Shown piece after piece: positions 24,074-33,651 of a DNA stretch of 64,000 bases (within the stretch, counting starts at the first letter, position 1; the number at the start of each line of letters is the position of its first letter). Origin of the DNA: MPNP01 sp026710155 (GTDB lineage Bacteria; Pseudomonadota; Alphaproteobacteria; Rhodobacterales; Rhodobacteraceae). The stretch lies in contig OZ241737.1 of NCBI GenBank assembly GCA_965200885.1, positions 868,001-932,000 of the forward strand, written 5' to 3'. The notes beneath the pieces are model-generated. The model worked only from the letters and a program-made list of their open reading frames with translations, did not search any database and had not been told where the DNA came from. A program made the translations under genes and the position numbers.

Positions 24074-25756
24074 AAAACATCTAAAGAAGAGGGAATTTTT
24101 CTTTCCAGGCTCATAATCCTTTATTCAAGTTTCCTTCTATTGTTTCTGGAAGTGGTCTTTCTGACCATTTCCGTGGCTTCATTTGAAAGAGGGCAGCTCG
24201 AATCACTTGCCAATCAGATTTCGCTTTTCAAAAACATCTATCTGGAAGAGTTGGATTCCTGCGAGGAGCCTGTAGCTTACGTCAACACTTCACAGGATTC
24301 ATACTACAACATTATCGGTCCATTGGAATCATCACCAAACTTCATACCAACAGAGAGGCCGATATCCCGTAATGAGGCAGCGGATGAATTCCTTTATACC
24401 ATGGGTTATTCTTCCCTGGGGTTTCGATATGAGCAATACGAGAATGGAGAAATAAACTGTCGCCAAAAATATGATTTCAACATTGATGCAAGTGATCTCG
24501 AAGACAAGGAAATTCTGAAGGTTGACCTTCGGAAGGAAAACATTTTTGCCAGCCTCAGGTCAGGATTTGTTTCTCTTTACAACAAGATATTCAACAAGGA
24601 GTTTGTCTACACGGTTTTTTTTGACCGGGAAATAGAAAACAACAGGGAAGTTTACGAATTCAAAATCCAGAGTGAAAAGGTCTTGATCTCCCTTGAAGCA
24701 CTTTTCAGGGTAATCTTGATACCGTCAATCATAATCCTGATCATCAATACGGTTTTGATAACCCTGGGATCAGTCATGTTTTTCTCCCGACCGATTGATA
24801 GAATTGCCAGGAAAATCCAGGGTATCCACTCCATGCTGTATGAATCTGGAAAAAAAGAAAAACAGAAAGCATACAAGAAGAGCATTTTTCTGGAGATCAA
24901 CAGGATCGAGAGGGAAATAACCCTTGCCACCGAAAGGCTGCGACCGATCAATACATTAGTAGGAGAAGGAACGGCCTTTCGACACGAAATCCAAAACTAC
25001 CTGTCCACCATCAACTCATCCATCCACAACATGGTCACTTCCCTGGGTGAACAAGGAACACCATACCAGGAGAAGGTAAAGAGCATCGAAACCATTGGGC
25101 AGATGATAAGTGCCAAGGTGGAGCATCTGGTTAATTATGTAACTACTGATCCCCGAAATCTCCCAAAGGAGGAAGTTTCATTGGGAAAGTTGCTTACATT
25201 GATAAAGAGAATGGGGGATGAAGTTGCAAAACACCATGGGGTAGATGGAGCAAAGGTGCAGGGTGGGAGCGACGACGGCAACTCGATTTTTGACATAAAC
25301 TGGATCAACAACAAGCAAAAGGAAGTGAAAGTCAATGCCAACTGGGAATCCTTGTATGGTGTAATGCAAAATCTCATTCTCAATGCCATTGTTGCCATCA
25401 AGTACAGGATGCAATACGAAAAGGAAATGGGGATTGAAAATGTTGAGTATGGCAAAATCCTTATCACCGTCAAGGAATCAGGGGATGGTCAATTCATAAA
25501 CATTTTTGTCAAGGACAACGGGACTGGAGTTGAGGCAACAATTCGGCAAAGCCTTTTTGATTATGGTGTACAGGGCAAATCGAACATTTCAAAAAATACC
25601 GCTAGCAATACTCTAGGTGGGGTCGGTCTTCACTATGCATTTCAACAGATAAATTATCAGGGGGGTGAGTTGAAGCTTGATTGGACAAGCCATTTCCTTG
25701 ACAAGCCAACGCCCCGAAAAACAGGAACCGGATTTAAAATCACTTTACCAAAATGA
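24071..25756 (+). CDS. Membrane-bound sensor histidine kinase
   Basis: 561 residues from the CTG start. Membrane segment 1 is near residues 14-35 (LIILYSSFLLLFLEVVFLTI), a periplasmic domain of about 170 residues follows, then segment 2 near 209-238 and a cytoplasmic part. The likely phospho-acceptor is His305 in AFRHEIQNYLSTIN. The ATPase domain has N box NLILNAIVAIKY, G1 VKDNGTGVEA and G2 TLGGVGLHYAFQQ. No response regulator gene is adjacent; the DUF1643 gene overlaps its stop. The stimulus is unknown, and it could signal to a distant regulator. Confidence 0.85.
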   Translation: MKTSKEEGIFLSRLIILYSSFLLLFLEVVFLTISVASFERGQLESLANQISLFKNIYLEELDSCEEPVAYVNTSQDSYYNIIGPLESSPNFIPTERPISRNEAADEFLYTMGYSSLGFRYEQYENGEINCRQKYDFNIDASDLEDKEILKVDLRKENIFASLRSGFVSLYNKIFNKEFVYTVFFDREIENNREVYEFKIQSEKVLISLEALFRVILIPSIIILIINTVLITLGSVMFFSRPIDRIARKIQGIHSMLYESGKKEKQKAYKKSIFLEINRIEREITLATERLRPINTLVGEGTAFRHEIQNYLSTINSSIHNMVTSLGEQGTPYQEKVKSIETIGQMISAKVEHLVNYVTTDPRNLPKEEVSLGKLLTLIKRMGDEVAKHHGVDGAKVQGGSDDGNSIFDINWINNKQKEVKVNANWESLYGVMQNLILNAIVAIKYRMQYEKEMGIENVEYGKILITVKESGDGQFINIFVKDNGTGVEATIRQSLFDYGVQGKSNISKNTASNTLGGVGLHYAFQQINYQGGELKLDWTSHFLDKPTPRKTGTGFKITLPK

Positions 25757-26277
25757 CTTTTAGTGAAAATATGATTGCTCGCAAGTTTGTGGATGGTGAT
25801 ACCGCAAGCGAAGCCATATACTCTGCCTGTGAATCTTACCGCTATGAGCTGACCAGGGTTTGGGATTGCAATGGACCCCGAATTTTGTTTATCATGTTGA
25901 ATCCATCAACAGCGACAGAGTATAAAAATGATCCGACGGTTGCCCGATGTGAGGGCCGGGCGAGGTATCTCCACTTCGGTTCCTACAAGGTCTGCAATAT
26001 ATTTGCTTTGCGAAGTACCAATCCAAAAGAGTTGTACAAAAGTGACTTTCCCATTGGAAAGGATAATAACGAAGCAATCAAAAAGGGTTGTGTCTGGGCT
26101 GACAAGATTGTATGTGCCTGGGGGAATCATGGCGAGTTGCATGATCGCGGACGAGCGGTTGAAAATCTAATTCGAGGCATTGTGCAAAATGTGTTCCACT
26201 TGGGCTTGACCAAAAGGAACATGCCCAAACATCCACTTTACATACCTCATTCACAACCTTTGGTTTGCTGGATTTGA
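25753..26277 (+). CDS. DUF1643 domain protein
   Basis: 174 residues. The family signatures are RILFIMLNPSTATEYKNDPT (about residues 41-60), YKVCNIFALRSTNPKEL and CAWGNHG near 120. DUF1643 proteins are small, often encoded by phages and islands, and have no established function. The ATG overlaps the kinase TGA (ATGA), so the two are translationally coupled, which is unusual for this family and hints at a shared role. Confidence 0.8.
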   Translation: MTFSENMIARKFVDGDTASEAIYSACESYRYELTRVWDCNGPRILFIMLNPSTATEYKNDPTVARCEGRARYLHFGSYKVCNIFALRSTNPKELYKSDFPIGKDNNEAIKKGCVWADKIVCAWGNHGELHDRGRAVENLIRGIVQNVFHLGLTKRNMPKHPLYIPHSQPLVCWI

Positions 26278-26328
26278 CATGTGAAAACATTGCAGGTGCA
26301 GGAATTTTAATTAATCAGGTATGAGACC

Positions 26329-26820
26329 ATGAAATTCATTTTGGTTCGACATGGCAAGTCAAGTTGGGGTACCAACCAAACCGACCATGACAGACCCCTT
26401 GCTCCAAGGGGGATAAGGGCTGCGGAGAAAATTGGTCGCTGGCTGGTTTCAAAAGGATATTTTCCCCAAACTGTACTTTGTTCAACTGCCACGAGAACAA
26501 GGCAAACCTGGGAGGGCATCAGTAAACTTGTTCCAGCACCCAAGGAGGAAGTCTTTGTTCCTGCGCTTTATGGTGCTTCACCGGGCATGATGTTGAAACA
26601 TTTGCAAAATGCTAAAAACAGTACGGTTATAATGATTGGGCATAATCCCGGAAGTGCCGAGCTTGCCAGGATTGTTTTGCGGAAGCCACCTCAATCTTTG
26701 CAATTCTCCCGTTTTCCGACCTGTGCAACCATGGTTTGCGATTTTCCAAACAAAGAATGGGAAGACATCAATCCAGGAGAAGCACATCTGCTGGATTTTG
26801 TTGTTCCAAGAGAAATTTAG
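26329..26820 (+). CDS. SixA-type histidine phosphatase
   Basis: 163 residues. The catalytic motif RHGKSSWG with His8 opens the protein, and the second His lies in MIGHNPGSAEL near residue 103; the remaining Arg and acidic residue are in TATRTRQTW and NKEWEDIN regions. The family removes phosphate from phosphohistidine in proteins (SixA acts on ArcB). A histidine kinase lies two genes upstream, so a link is possible but unproven. Confidence 0.85.
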   Translation: MKFILVRHGKSSWGTNQTDHDRPLAPRGIRAAEKIGRWLVSKGYFPQTVLCSTATRTRQTWEGISKLVPAPKEEVFVPALYGASPGMMLKHLQNAKNSTVIMIGHNPGSAELARIVLRKPPQSLQFSRFPTCATMVCDFPNKEWEDINPGEAHLLDFVVPREI

Positions 26821-26941
26821 GCTCTGACCTGGAACTGCACTCCGAATCCATCTGGAAGCAACCATTTGGGTCAATTTACGATCCTTGTGGGAGCCTCCTG
26901 TTCCAGACAGGAACAAAACCACATGGACCAGAGTACGGGAT

Positions 26942-27724
26942 TTAGTGTCCCAGAATCTGGCTCAGGAATAGTTTTGTTCTATCGCTTTGGGGATTGTTGA
27001 AGAATTCCTCGGGCTCATTCGACTCAACAATTTGACCTTCATCCATGAAAATTACCCTGTTGGCAACCTGCCGGGCAAATCCCATCTCATGGGTAACACA
27101 CAGCATGGTCATGCCATCCTCGGCCAGCTCGATCATGGTGTCGAGAACTTCCTTGATCATTTCAGGATCAAGGGCTGATGTTGGTTCGTCAAACAACATG
27201 ATGCGGGGTTTCATGCACAGGGAACGGGCAATGGCGACCCTTTGCTGTTGACCACCTGACAATTGTCCGGGGTACTTGAAGGCCTGTTCGGGTATCTTGA
27301 CCTTTTCAAGAAAATGCATTGCCGTTTTTTCTGCTTCATGTCTCGGTACCTTGCGAACCCATATCGGGGCGAGAGTACAGTTTTCCATGACCGATAGATG
27401 GGGGAACAGATTGAAATGCTGAAAACACATGCCAACCTCGGATCTAATCAGGTCAATGTTCTTGAGATCGGAGGAAAGTTCCGTACCTTCCACGATGATG
27501 GAACCGGATTGATGCTCCTCAAGCCTGTTGATGCACCGGATCAGGGTTGATTTGCCAGAACCCGAGGGACCACAAATGACAATTCTCTCACCATTGTTGA
27601 CGGAAAGATTAATGTCTCGCAGCACGTGAAACTTGCCAAACCACTTGTTCATGTTGGCAATGACAACAGCTGGATGGGAATCCTGCTCGGGATTTGACTT
27701 TTTTTCCAAAACTTCTTGTTGCAC
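26942..27724 (-). CDS. aapP: General L-amino-acid ABC transporter ATPase AapP
   Basis: 260 residues of a polar-amino-acid-type ATPase: Walker A CGPSGSGKST (around 52-61), Q loop MCFQHFNLFPHLSV, signature LSGGQQQRVAIARSL, Walker B IMLFDEPTSALDP and switch His in CVTHEMGFA. It is the last gene of the aapJQMP operon and energises uptake of a broad range of amino acids. A convergent arrangement with the SixA gene leaves about 120 bases without a clear terminator. Confidence 0.93.
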   Translation of the reverse strand: MQQEVLEKKSNPEQDSHPAVVIANMNKWFGKFHVLRDINLSVNNGERIVICGPSGSGKSTLIRCINRLEEHQSGSIIVEGTELSSDLKNIDLIRSEVGMCFQHFNLFPHLSVMENCTLAPIWVRKVPRHEAEKTAMHFLEKVKIPEQAFKYPGQLSGGQQQRVAIARSLCMKPRIMLFDEPTSALDPEMIKEVLDTMIELAEDGMTMLCVTHEMGFARQVANRVIFMDEGQIVESNEPEEFFNNPQSDRTKLFLSQILGH

Positions 27725-27737
27725 TGGTTTTTCCTAG

Positions 27738-29042
27738 TTAACGGTGACCTGTTTCAAGTTTTTTCTCAAGATAGATTGAGTACCGGGACATGGCGAAACA
27801 GAAGACAAAAAATACAGCTGCCACAAAGGCATAAAGTTCCCACACGATACCATTCCAGGCCGTATCAGACCTGATTGCCCTGGATAAGCCAATCGGATCC
27901 AGCAAGCCAATGATGGATACCAGGGTGGTATCCTTGAACAATCCAATAAACGTGGAAACTATTCCCGGTATGGAGATTTTCAGTGCTTGTGGCAGCACAA
28001 TCAAACGCATGGATTTCCAATAATCCAGCCCCAAAGCATCACCGGCTTCATACTGTCCCCTGGGAAGTGCTGCCAATCCGCCTCTTATAACCTCCGCCAT
28101 ATATGCTGCAGCAAACAATGTAACCATGATCACGACCCGAAGGATGATATCGAAATTCGTTCCCGGGGGCAGGAAGTAATTCAGGAGTGTCGAAGCCACA
28201 AACAACAAGGTGATCAGAGGAACGCCCCTGATGAATTCGATAAACCCGACACAAAGCGATTTCACAATCAATAGATCGGATTTTCTACCCAGGGCAAGCA
28301 AAATACCTATTGGCAGTGAGGCGGCTATGCCAGTAGCACCAATAATTACGGAAAGGGTGAATCCACCAAATTGTTCACTTTCAACAATTTCAATCGCAAG
28401 AGGGGTGACATTTTCGGACAGAAACACCGATACGGGGATTACACCAAAAAGGAACCAGAAAATTATCAAAAGGGTTCCAACAATCGTTCCGATCAGTAGT
28501 CCCCTTTTCTCGTTGAGAAAATTAAATACAAGATAACCGACAATCAAACCTGCCAGGGTCAGGAAGGGTGTCCAGATGGTTCCTCCCCACAGCAACCAAT
28601 AACCAAGGAAGGGATAGACACCTGAAAAATAAAGCATTTGTCTGGGCAGCTTGGGGAACAGGATGGGAGCCAGGGCAATAAGCATCATGATAAAGGTCAA
28701 GTTGACCCGCCAGTAAAGTTTCCTGGGGTAAAACCCATAGAACAGTTGCAGGTATCTTTCCCGAATGACAGCCCAACAAGCTCCGGTTGTCCCTTCACCA
28801 TAGGTAAGGGGAATGACTTCACGACATTCCCTCAGGGACGTTGCGGTCCATGAAGACAAAAAGACCCAAGGTAGTATTTCCGCCAGAAGATAAACCACCA
28901 GGAGGCCAGAAATTATCGTCAGCAGGGAATTCAAGGGTCCACTGAAAAGATTGTAACGAATCCATCCCAGAACACTCCCCTCCATCATGGGAGGAGCTTG
29001 CGAGCCCAACATCTCGGTGCGAACGAAGGAATGATCACTCAT
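27738..29042 (-). CDS. aapM: General L-amino-acid ABC transporter permease AapM
   Basis: 434 residues, the longer type of HisM/AapM permease with extra N-terminal membrane segments. The coupling loop EAGDALGLDYWKSMRLIVLP (around 345) with QALKISIPGIVS is the permease signature, and YMAEVIRGGLAALPRGQYEA precedes it. Together with AapQ it forms the channel. The stop is 13 bases before the aapP ATG, and its start is three bases after the aapQ stop. Confidence 0.93.
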   Translation of the reverse strand: MSDHSFVRTEMLGSQAPPMMEGSVLGWIRYNLFSGPLNSLLTIISGLLVVYLLAEILPWVFLSSWTATSLRECREVIPLTYGEGTTGACWAVIRERYLQLFYGFYPRKLYWRVNLTFIMMLIALAPILFPKLPRQMLYFSGVYPFLGYWLLWGGTIWTPFLTLAGLIVGYLVFNFLNEKRGLLIGTIVGTLLIIFWFLFGVIPVSVFLSENVTPLAIEIVESEQFGGFTLSVIIGATGIAASLPIGILLALGRKSDLLIVKSLCVGFIEFIRGVPLITLLFVASTLLNYFLPPGTNFDIILRVVIMVTLFAAAYMAEVIRGGLAALPRGQYEAGDALGLDYWKSMRLIVLPQALKISIPGIVSTFIGLFKDTTLVSIIGLLDPIGLSRAIRSDTAWNGIVWELYAFVAAVFFVFCFAMSRYSIYLEKKLETGHR

Positions 29043-29045
29043 GCA

Positions 29046-30296
29046 CTATCTCTCCTTGATCTTCACGGTTGAATTGTACCAGTTCATGACGGCCGATATA
29101 CCGAGCGATATACCCAGGAAGACAAGCATCAGCAAAAGTATGCTTTCCAATTCCCGCCCCGTCTGATTGAGGGTAATGCCTCCGAGAGTTCCCGTAATGT
29201 CCATGTAACCAACGGAGATTGCCAGGGAGGAATTTTTTGTCAAGTTCAAAAATTGCGAAATCAGGGGTGGGATGATGACCCGCAGGGCCTGGGGCAGGAT
29301 AATGAGATTCATGGTCAAGCCAGGCCGCAAACCCAGTGAATAGGCTGCTTCGGTCTGTCCTTTCGAGACAGCTAGAATTCCGGCACGAACAATTTCGGCA
29401 ATGAACGCCGAGGTGTAGAATGACAGGGCAATCCAGAGAGCGATAAGAGAATTTCTGAGATAGACGCCCCCCTGGAAATTGAATCCCTTGAGTTCCGGTT
29501 TGCCAAGATAGAACCCGAGAATATACAGGAGAATGATGGGTGGAATGACAACAACCGCAATCCTGTATGGCCAAACCAATGGTCTGTGCCCTGTGGCTTG
29601 CTGTTTTTTGTCAGCTCTTTTCTTGATCATGTTTGATACGAAAATACCGGCAAAGAGGACAGTCAGAAAAGCAACCAGATCGAGACTTATCTCAAAAATG
29701 CCAAAGATGCCGATGTCACCCAGGCCATTGCCAAAAAGCGGTTCCGGGAGATAGGTTCCCCGGTTGGTAACGGCGACGCTATCCCAAAACAGCAGGGAAG
29801 ATTCAGGATTGTCTCCTCGGAAAGTGGCCGGTCTTGGAAGTGATTCAATCAAGACCGCCATGGTGAAAACAATCCACAGCAGAACCGGTACATTACGGAA
29901 TATTTCCACCCAGCAAGTCATGATTTTGGCAACGATCCAGTTATTGGATAGTCTGAGAATGCCAATTGCTATGCCCATTACAGTTGCAGTTACACACCCC
30001 AACACTGCAATAATCAGGGTATTGATCAGTCCGACGAAGGCTGCCCTCAAGTGGGTTGATCGGGATGAGTAATCAATGAGTTTCTGGTTGATGTCATAGC
30101 TCGAAGGTTCAAACAGAAACCAGAGTTCCACCCCTTTGCCCAATGTTTCAAGATTTTGAATCGTATTGCTGATCAGCCATGAAATCAATAACATGAATCC
30201 TGCAAGGGCAACAATCTGAATGGTCATTGATCTGTACCTGGTATCGTACAGAAGCATGCTGAGGGTAAAGGCTTTTTTGGGTGGAGCTGTTTGCAC
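29046..30296 (-). CDS. aapQ: General L-amino-acid ABC transporter permease AapQ
   Basis: 416 residues with about eight hydrophobic segments. Signature segments are FIAEIVRAGILAVSKGQTEA, AYSLGLRPGLTMNLIILPQA and LRVIIPPLISQFLNLTKNSS near residues 290-355, which form the ATPase contact loop of His/Glu/Gln/Arg permeases. It lies between an intercistronic terminator hairpin (upstream) and aapM (three-base gap). Confidence 0.93.
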   Translation of the reverse strand: MQTAPPKKAFTLSMLLYDTRYRSMTIQIVALAGFMLLISWLISNTIQNLETLGKGVELWFLFEPSSYDINQKLIDYSSRSTHLRAAFVGLINTLIIAVLGCVTATVMGIAIGILRLSNNWIVAKIMTCWVEIFRNVPVLLWIVFTMAVLIESLPRPATFRGDNPESSLLFWDSVAVTNRGTYLPEPLFGNGLGDIGIFGIFEISLDLVAFLTVLFAGIFVSNMIKKRADKKQQATGHRPLVWPYRIAVVVIPPIILLYILGFYLGKPELKGFNFQGGVYLRNSLIALWIALSFYTSAFIAEIVRAGILAVSKGQTEAAYSLGLRPGLTMNLIILPQALRVIIPPLISQFLNLTKNSSLAISVGYMDITGTLGGITLNQTGRELESILLLMLVFLGISLGISAVMNWYNSTVKIKER

Positions 30297-30323
30297 CGAA
30301 AACGTCTTTATTCTATGAATGAC

Positions 30324-30351
30324 AAAAAAACCGTGAGTTTGTGGCTCACGG
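30324..30351 (-). terminator. Intercistronic terminator between aapJ and aapQ
   Basis: Read on the minus strand: CCGTGAG (30351-30345), loop CCACAAA, CTCACGG (30337-30331), then seven T (30330-30324). The perfect 7-bp GC-rich stem and T run make a good Rho-independent terminator. Located after the binding protein gene and before the permeases, it would reduce permease transcription relative to AapJ. Confidence 0.85.
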
Positions 30352-30411
30352 CTTTAGGTTTTTAAGGAATTGTTTCAAACAATTCAAGCACGAATTATGT
30401 ACTTTCGCAAA

Positions 30412-31428
30412 TTAACGATATGGAGGTGCGTAAATCAATCCGCCATTTGTCCAGAGATCGTTGACACCACGGGTCAGTCCGATTGGAGTGTTGACCCCGA
30501 TGTTTCGCTCGAAGATTTCACCGTAGTTGCCAACCTGTTCGATCATGTGTACGGCCCAGTCATTGGGAAGTCCAACCATGTCGGCATAGGTACCTTCGGT
30601 ACCCAGAAGACGGTTGATTTCCGGATCATTTGTTGGAGCACTTGCCATTTCTCGAACATTGGCTGAAGTAAGACCTTTTTCCTCGGCAATAATCAAGGCA
30701 TTAAGCACCCAACGTCCGATGTCAGCCCATTGATCATCACCATGTCGTACCAATGGACCCAGTGGTTCCTTGGAAACAACTTCGGGAAGAACGACATAAT
30801 CATCAGGATTTTCGGCAGCCGCCCTGGTGGAGGCCAAACCTGACCGGTCAGTTGTGTAAGCATCACAAGCCTGGGCAAAGAACTGCTCCTTGGCTTCGGC
30901 ATTGTCTTCGATTGGAACTGGCTCGTAAGACATTCCGTTTACCCGGAAAAAGTCGGCCAGATTCAATTCTGTGGTGGTGCCGGTCTGAATGCAAACACTT
31001 GCACCGTCCAGTTCAGAGGCAGAAGATACGCCTAGATCAGCACGAACCATGAAACCCTGCCCATCATAGAAGTTGATGCCAAGGAAAGTTTGCTTGAGAT
31101 CAGTGTCTCTGGAAAAGGTCCATGTGGTGTTTCTTGCAAGGATATCAAATTCACCGGCTGCGAGAGCAGTGAACCTGTTCTTGGTTGAAACGGGTGTGAA
31201 TTCGACGGCATTGCTGTCGCCAAAAATGGCAGCAGCCAGAGCACGACAGTAATCCACGTCAAACCCTTCCCACTCACCTTCGGCATCAGGGCTGGCAAAA
31301 CCAACCAAGCCAGTGGAGACGCCACATTCTAGATTGCCCCGGGCCATGACATCATCCAAAGTGGCTGAGTAGGCAGAGCCTGTGACAAAAACTGCTGCAA
31401 TTGCAGCGATTAAAAATCTAATTTTCAT
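30412..31428 (-). CDS. aapJ: General L-amino-acid-binding periplasmic protein AapJ
   Basis: 338 residues. The N-terminus is a signal peptide (MKIRFLIAAIAAVFVTGSAY, cleavage after AYS or nearby), then TLDDVMARGNLECGVSTGLV, the typical start of mature AapJ. WEGFDVDYCRALAAAIFGD and GEFDILARNTTWTFSRDTDL are amino-acid-binding signatures. It captures amino acids in the periplasm and delivers them to AapQMP. A terminator hairpin follows the gene, fitting the higher dose needed for binding proteins. Confidence 0.95.
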   Translation of the reverse strand: MKIRFLIAAIAAVFVTGSAYSATLDDVMARGNLECGVSTGLVGFASPDAEGEWEGFDVDYCRALAAAIFGDSNAVEFTPVSTKNRFTALAAGEFDILARNTTWTFSRDTDLKQTFLGINFYDGQGFMVRADLGVSSASELDGASVCIQTGTTTELNLADFFRVNGMSYEPVPIEDNAEAKEQFFAQACDAYTTDRSGLASTRAAAENPDDYVVLPEVVSKEPLGPLVRHGDDQWADIGRWVLNALIIAEEKGLTSANVREMASAPTNDPEINRLLGTEGTYADMVGLPNDWAVHMIEQVGNYGEIFERNIGVNTPIGLTRGVNDLWTNGGLIYAPPYR

Positions 31429-31850
31429 TAATTTTTCCTCATTAAGAAGTAAATTAGGGATGGTACAAGTCTAGCATATGCAACAATGTTTTGCAACAAT
31501 ATTTCAAACTTAATTACCACATTCCGAAGTTAGGACAAAAATGTAAAACTTCAATTAATTTTGATAAGTAAAAAGAATATAATACTAATTTGGCTAAATA
31601 AATAGGAACTATTTTTTCATTGAATCATATCTGTAAAACAATAAGGGAAATAATTTCATCGCATCCAAATCATTCACCGCTGTATCTTATTACTGTCATG
31701 GTGTTGTAAAATTAAGGAATATTGGAAGCCCAAAGTCAATTCCTTGGCCAGAAATTTCCTCATTTCCTGACCGAAGATGGCAGGTTATTTTTAAAAATCA
31801 AATTATGTTTTGCAGAATAAAAAAACAATGATTATGTGAGCACTGACGCG
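31429..31850. promoter_or_regulatory. Divergent control region between aapJ and the AEC transporter
   Basis: About 420 AT-rich bases without a gene, with promoters for both directions expected. Near aapJ, the plus strand has GCAACAATGTTTTGCAACAA at 31480-31499: two copies of GCAACAAT spaced 13 bases apart (TTGTTGC on the aapJ strand), followed by TATGCT-like sequence. This could be an operator or part of the aapJ promoter. Nothing else is recognisable. Confidence 0.35.
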
Positions 31851-32783
31851 ATGATAGATATATTTAACAGCATTCTCCCCTTCTTTATCGTAGTCGCTTG
31901 CGGGTATGGATCGGCAAAAATTAATTTTTTGTCTGTGGAAGCCATTGCAAGCATTACAAAATTTGTCTTCTACATAGCCCTACCCTGCATGTTGTTTCGC
32001 TTCTCCTCGGGAATATCCATTGGCGAAATGTTCGATAACCAGTTTTTCCTCGCTTATATCTGTGCAACTCTCGGAGTGTATCTGTTTACTTTCGGACAGG
32101 GATTGATCAGGGGTGTGGGCACTGCGGAAGCTGCTGTCGAGGCTCAATGCTCATCCATAGGAAACGTGGGTTTTCTGGGTATTCCGATGCTTGTTCTGCT
32201 CATTGGAGAAAAATCCGTCGGACCGATCATATTTTTCCTGGCATTGGATTTGATCATATTTGGGACATTGATTGTCATGACCATAAAGATATCCCAGGAA
32301 GGCAGGCTGACCGGGGAATCAATGATCAAGGTTGTTCTGGGAATATTTGGCAATCCCATGATACTGTCGATTTCCCTTGGTTTGATCTGGGGTGAATTTG
32401 ATATTCTGATGCCTGCTGCCATTGAGGAATGTTATGTCCTGTTGAGTGGGGCAGCTACACCCTGCGCACTTTTTGTCATCGGGGCTTCGCTTGCTGACAA
32501 GTCGGCAGAAAAATATGTTGTTGCCGGATGGCTTTCTACCTTGAAACTTATTGTGCACCCCTTGTTGATGGCCTTTTTTGCCCTCAAGGTATTCAGGGTT
32601 GATCCATTTTCGGCCAGTATCATGATAATGGCCGCAGCCATGCCCACGGCCGGCAATATTTACATATTGGCCCAGCACTTCGGCGTTGCTCCCAAAAGGG
32701 TTTCGGCAACGATATTGATATCCACGGCCGTAAGTGTAATCACTTTGTCAATCGTAATTGCCGTGATAAATGGAGTGGATTGA
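31851..32783 (+). CDS. AEC-family transporter (auxin efflux carrier/malonate type)
   Basis: About 310 residues with ten hydrophobic segments. It begins MIDIFNSILPFFIVVACGYG, a standard AEC start (a GTG at 31836 would add five residues). The central region has SSIGNVGFLGIPMLVLLIGE, matching the crossover motif of the family, and ends with AMPTAGNIYILAQHFGVAP. AEC proteins carry dicarboxylates or other anions; the substrate is unknown. Its stop overlaps the possible TTG start of the formylglutathione hydrolase frame by four bases, so the two are probably one transcript. Confidence 0.85.
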   Translation: MIDIFNSILPFFIVVACGYGSAKINFLSVEAIASITKFVFYIALPCMLFRFSSGISIGEMFDNQFFLAYICATLGVYLFTFGQGLIRGVGTAEAAVEAQCSSIGNVGFLGIPMLVLLIGEKSVGPIIFFLALDLIIFGTLIVMTIKISQEGRLTGESMIKVVLGIFGNPMILSISLGLIWGEFDILMPAAIEECYVLLSGAATPCALFVIGASLADKSAEKYVVAGWLSTLKLIVHPLLMAFFALKVFRVDPFSASIMIMAAAMPTAGNIYILAQHFGVAPKRVSATILISTAVSVITLSIVIAVINGVD

Positions 32784-32809
32784 AAAAAAGTCAAGAAAGG
32801 ATTTCAGGT

Positions 32810-33640
32810 ATGGAAGTTGTTGGTTTAAACAAATGTTTTGGAGGTATCCAAGGGGTATATAAACACCACTCCACAGTTTGTCAGTGTGACATGACATTTG
32901 GTTTGTTTTTGCCTCCCGGGGACAAGAAAAGACCATTCCCCCTTCTTTGGTTCCTCTCAGGATTGACCTGTACCCACGAAAATGCGATGACCAAGTCAGG
33001 GGCACAGCAAAAGGCGGCTGAGTTGGGCATGGCCATCGTATTCCCCGACACCTCACCGAGAGGCAAGGATGTACCTGACCATGATGATGGTTTTTTGGGA
33101 CAGGGGGCAGGTTTTTATGTTGATGCTACCGAAGAACCCTGGAATAGGAATTTCAAGATGTGGAGCTATATTGCCCACGAACTTCAGGAAGAGGTGATTT
33201 CAAATTTCCCGGTGGATCAAAATTCCCAGGGAATAACGGGCCATTCCATGGGTGGACATGGCGCCTTGACCCTTGCGCTTACCATGCCTGAAACATATCG
33301 CTCTGTTTCTGCTTTCTCGCCAATCGCAAACCCAACCAACTCAGATTGGGGGCAAAAACAGTTTGCAACCTATTTTGGGGCAAATTCAAAACTACCAGAA
33401 CAACATGATGCCACTTTGCTGCTGGACCGGAATGGATATCCGGGTGAAATCCTGATTGATCTGGGCACCGATGATCCATTTATGGATTTATTATGTCCTG
33501 ATGCATTTGTCTCGATGATGGAACGTACAGGCCAAAAGGGAGCCTTCAACATGCGCGAAGGATATGACCATGGTTATTTTTTTGTGACCACATTTATCAA
33601 TGATCATGTCGAACATCATTTCCGATGTCTGAAAAAGTGA
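32810..33640 (+). CDS. fghA: S-formylglutathione hydrolase
   Basis: 276 residues from ATG 32810, which follows GAAAGGA; a TTG at 32780 would add ten residues. The nucleophile is Ser146 in ITGHSMGGHGAL, the acid is in LIDLGTDDPF and the His in REGYDHGYFF. The opening CFGGIQGVYKHHS is typical. The enzyme releases formate and glutathione in glutathione-dependent formaldehyde detoxification. The usual partner (AdhC/FlhA dehydrogenase) is not adjacent. A source of formaldehyde such as DMSP or methylamine oxidation would explain its need. Confidence 0.93.
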   Translation: MEVVGLNKCFGGIQGVYKHHSTVCQCDMTFGLFLPPGDKKRPFPLLWFLSGLTCTHENAMTKSGAQQKAAELGMAIVFPDTSPRGKDVPDHDDGFLGQGAGFYVDATEEPWNRNFKMWSYIAHELQEEVISNFPVDQNSQGITGHSMGGHGALTLALTMPETYRSVSAFSPIANPTNSDWGQKQFATYFGANSKLPEQHDATLLLDRNGYPGEILIDLGTDDPFMDLLCPDAFVSMMERTGQKGAFNMREGYDHGYFFVTTFINDHVEHHFRCLKK

Positions 33641-33651
33641 TAATACCCTGG

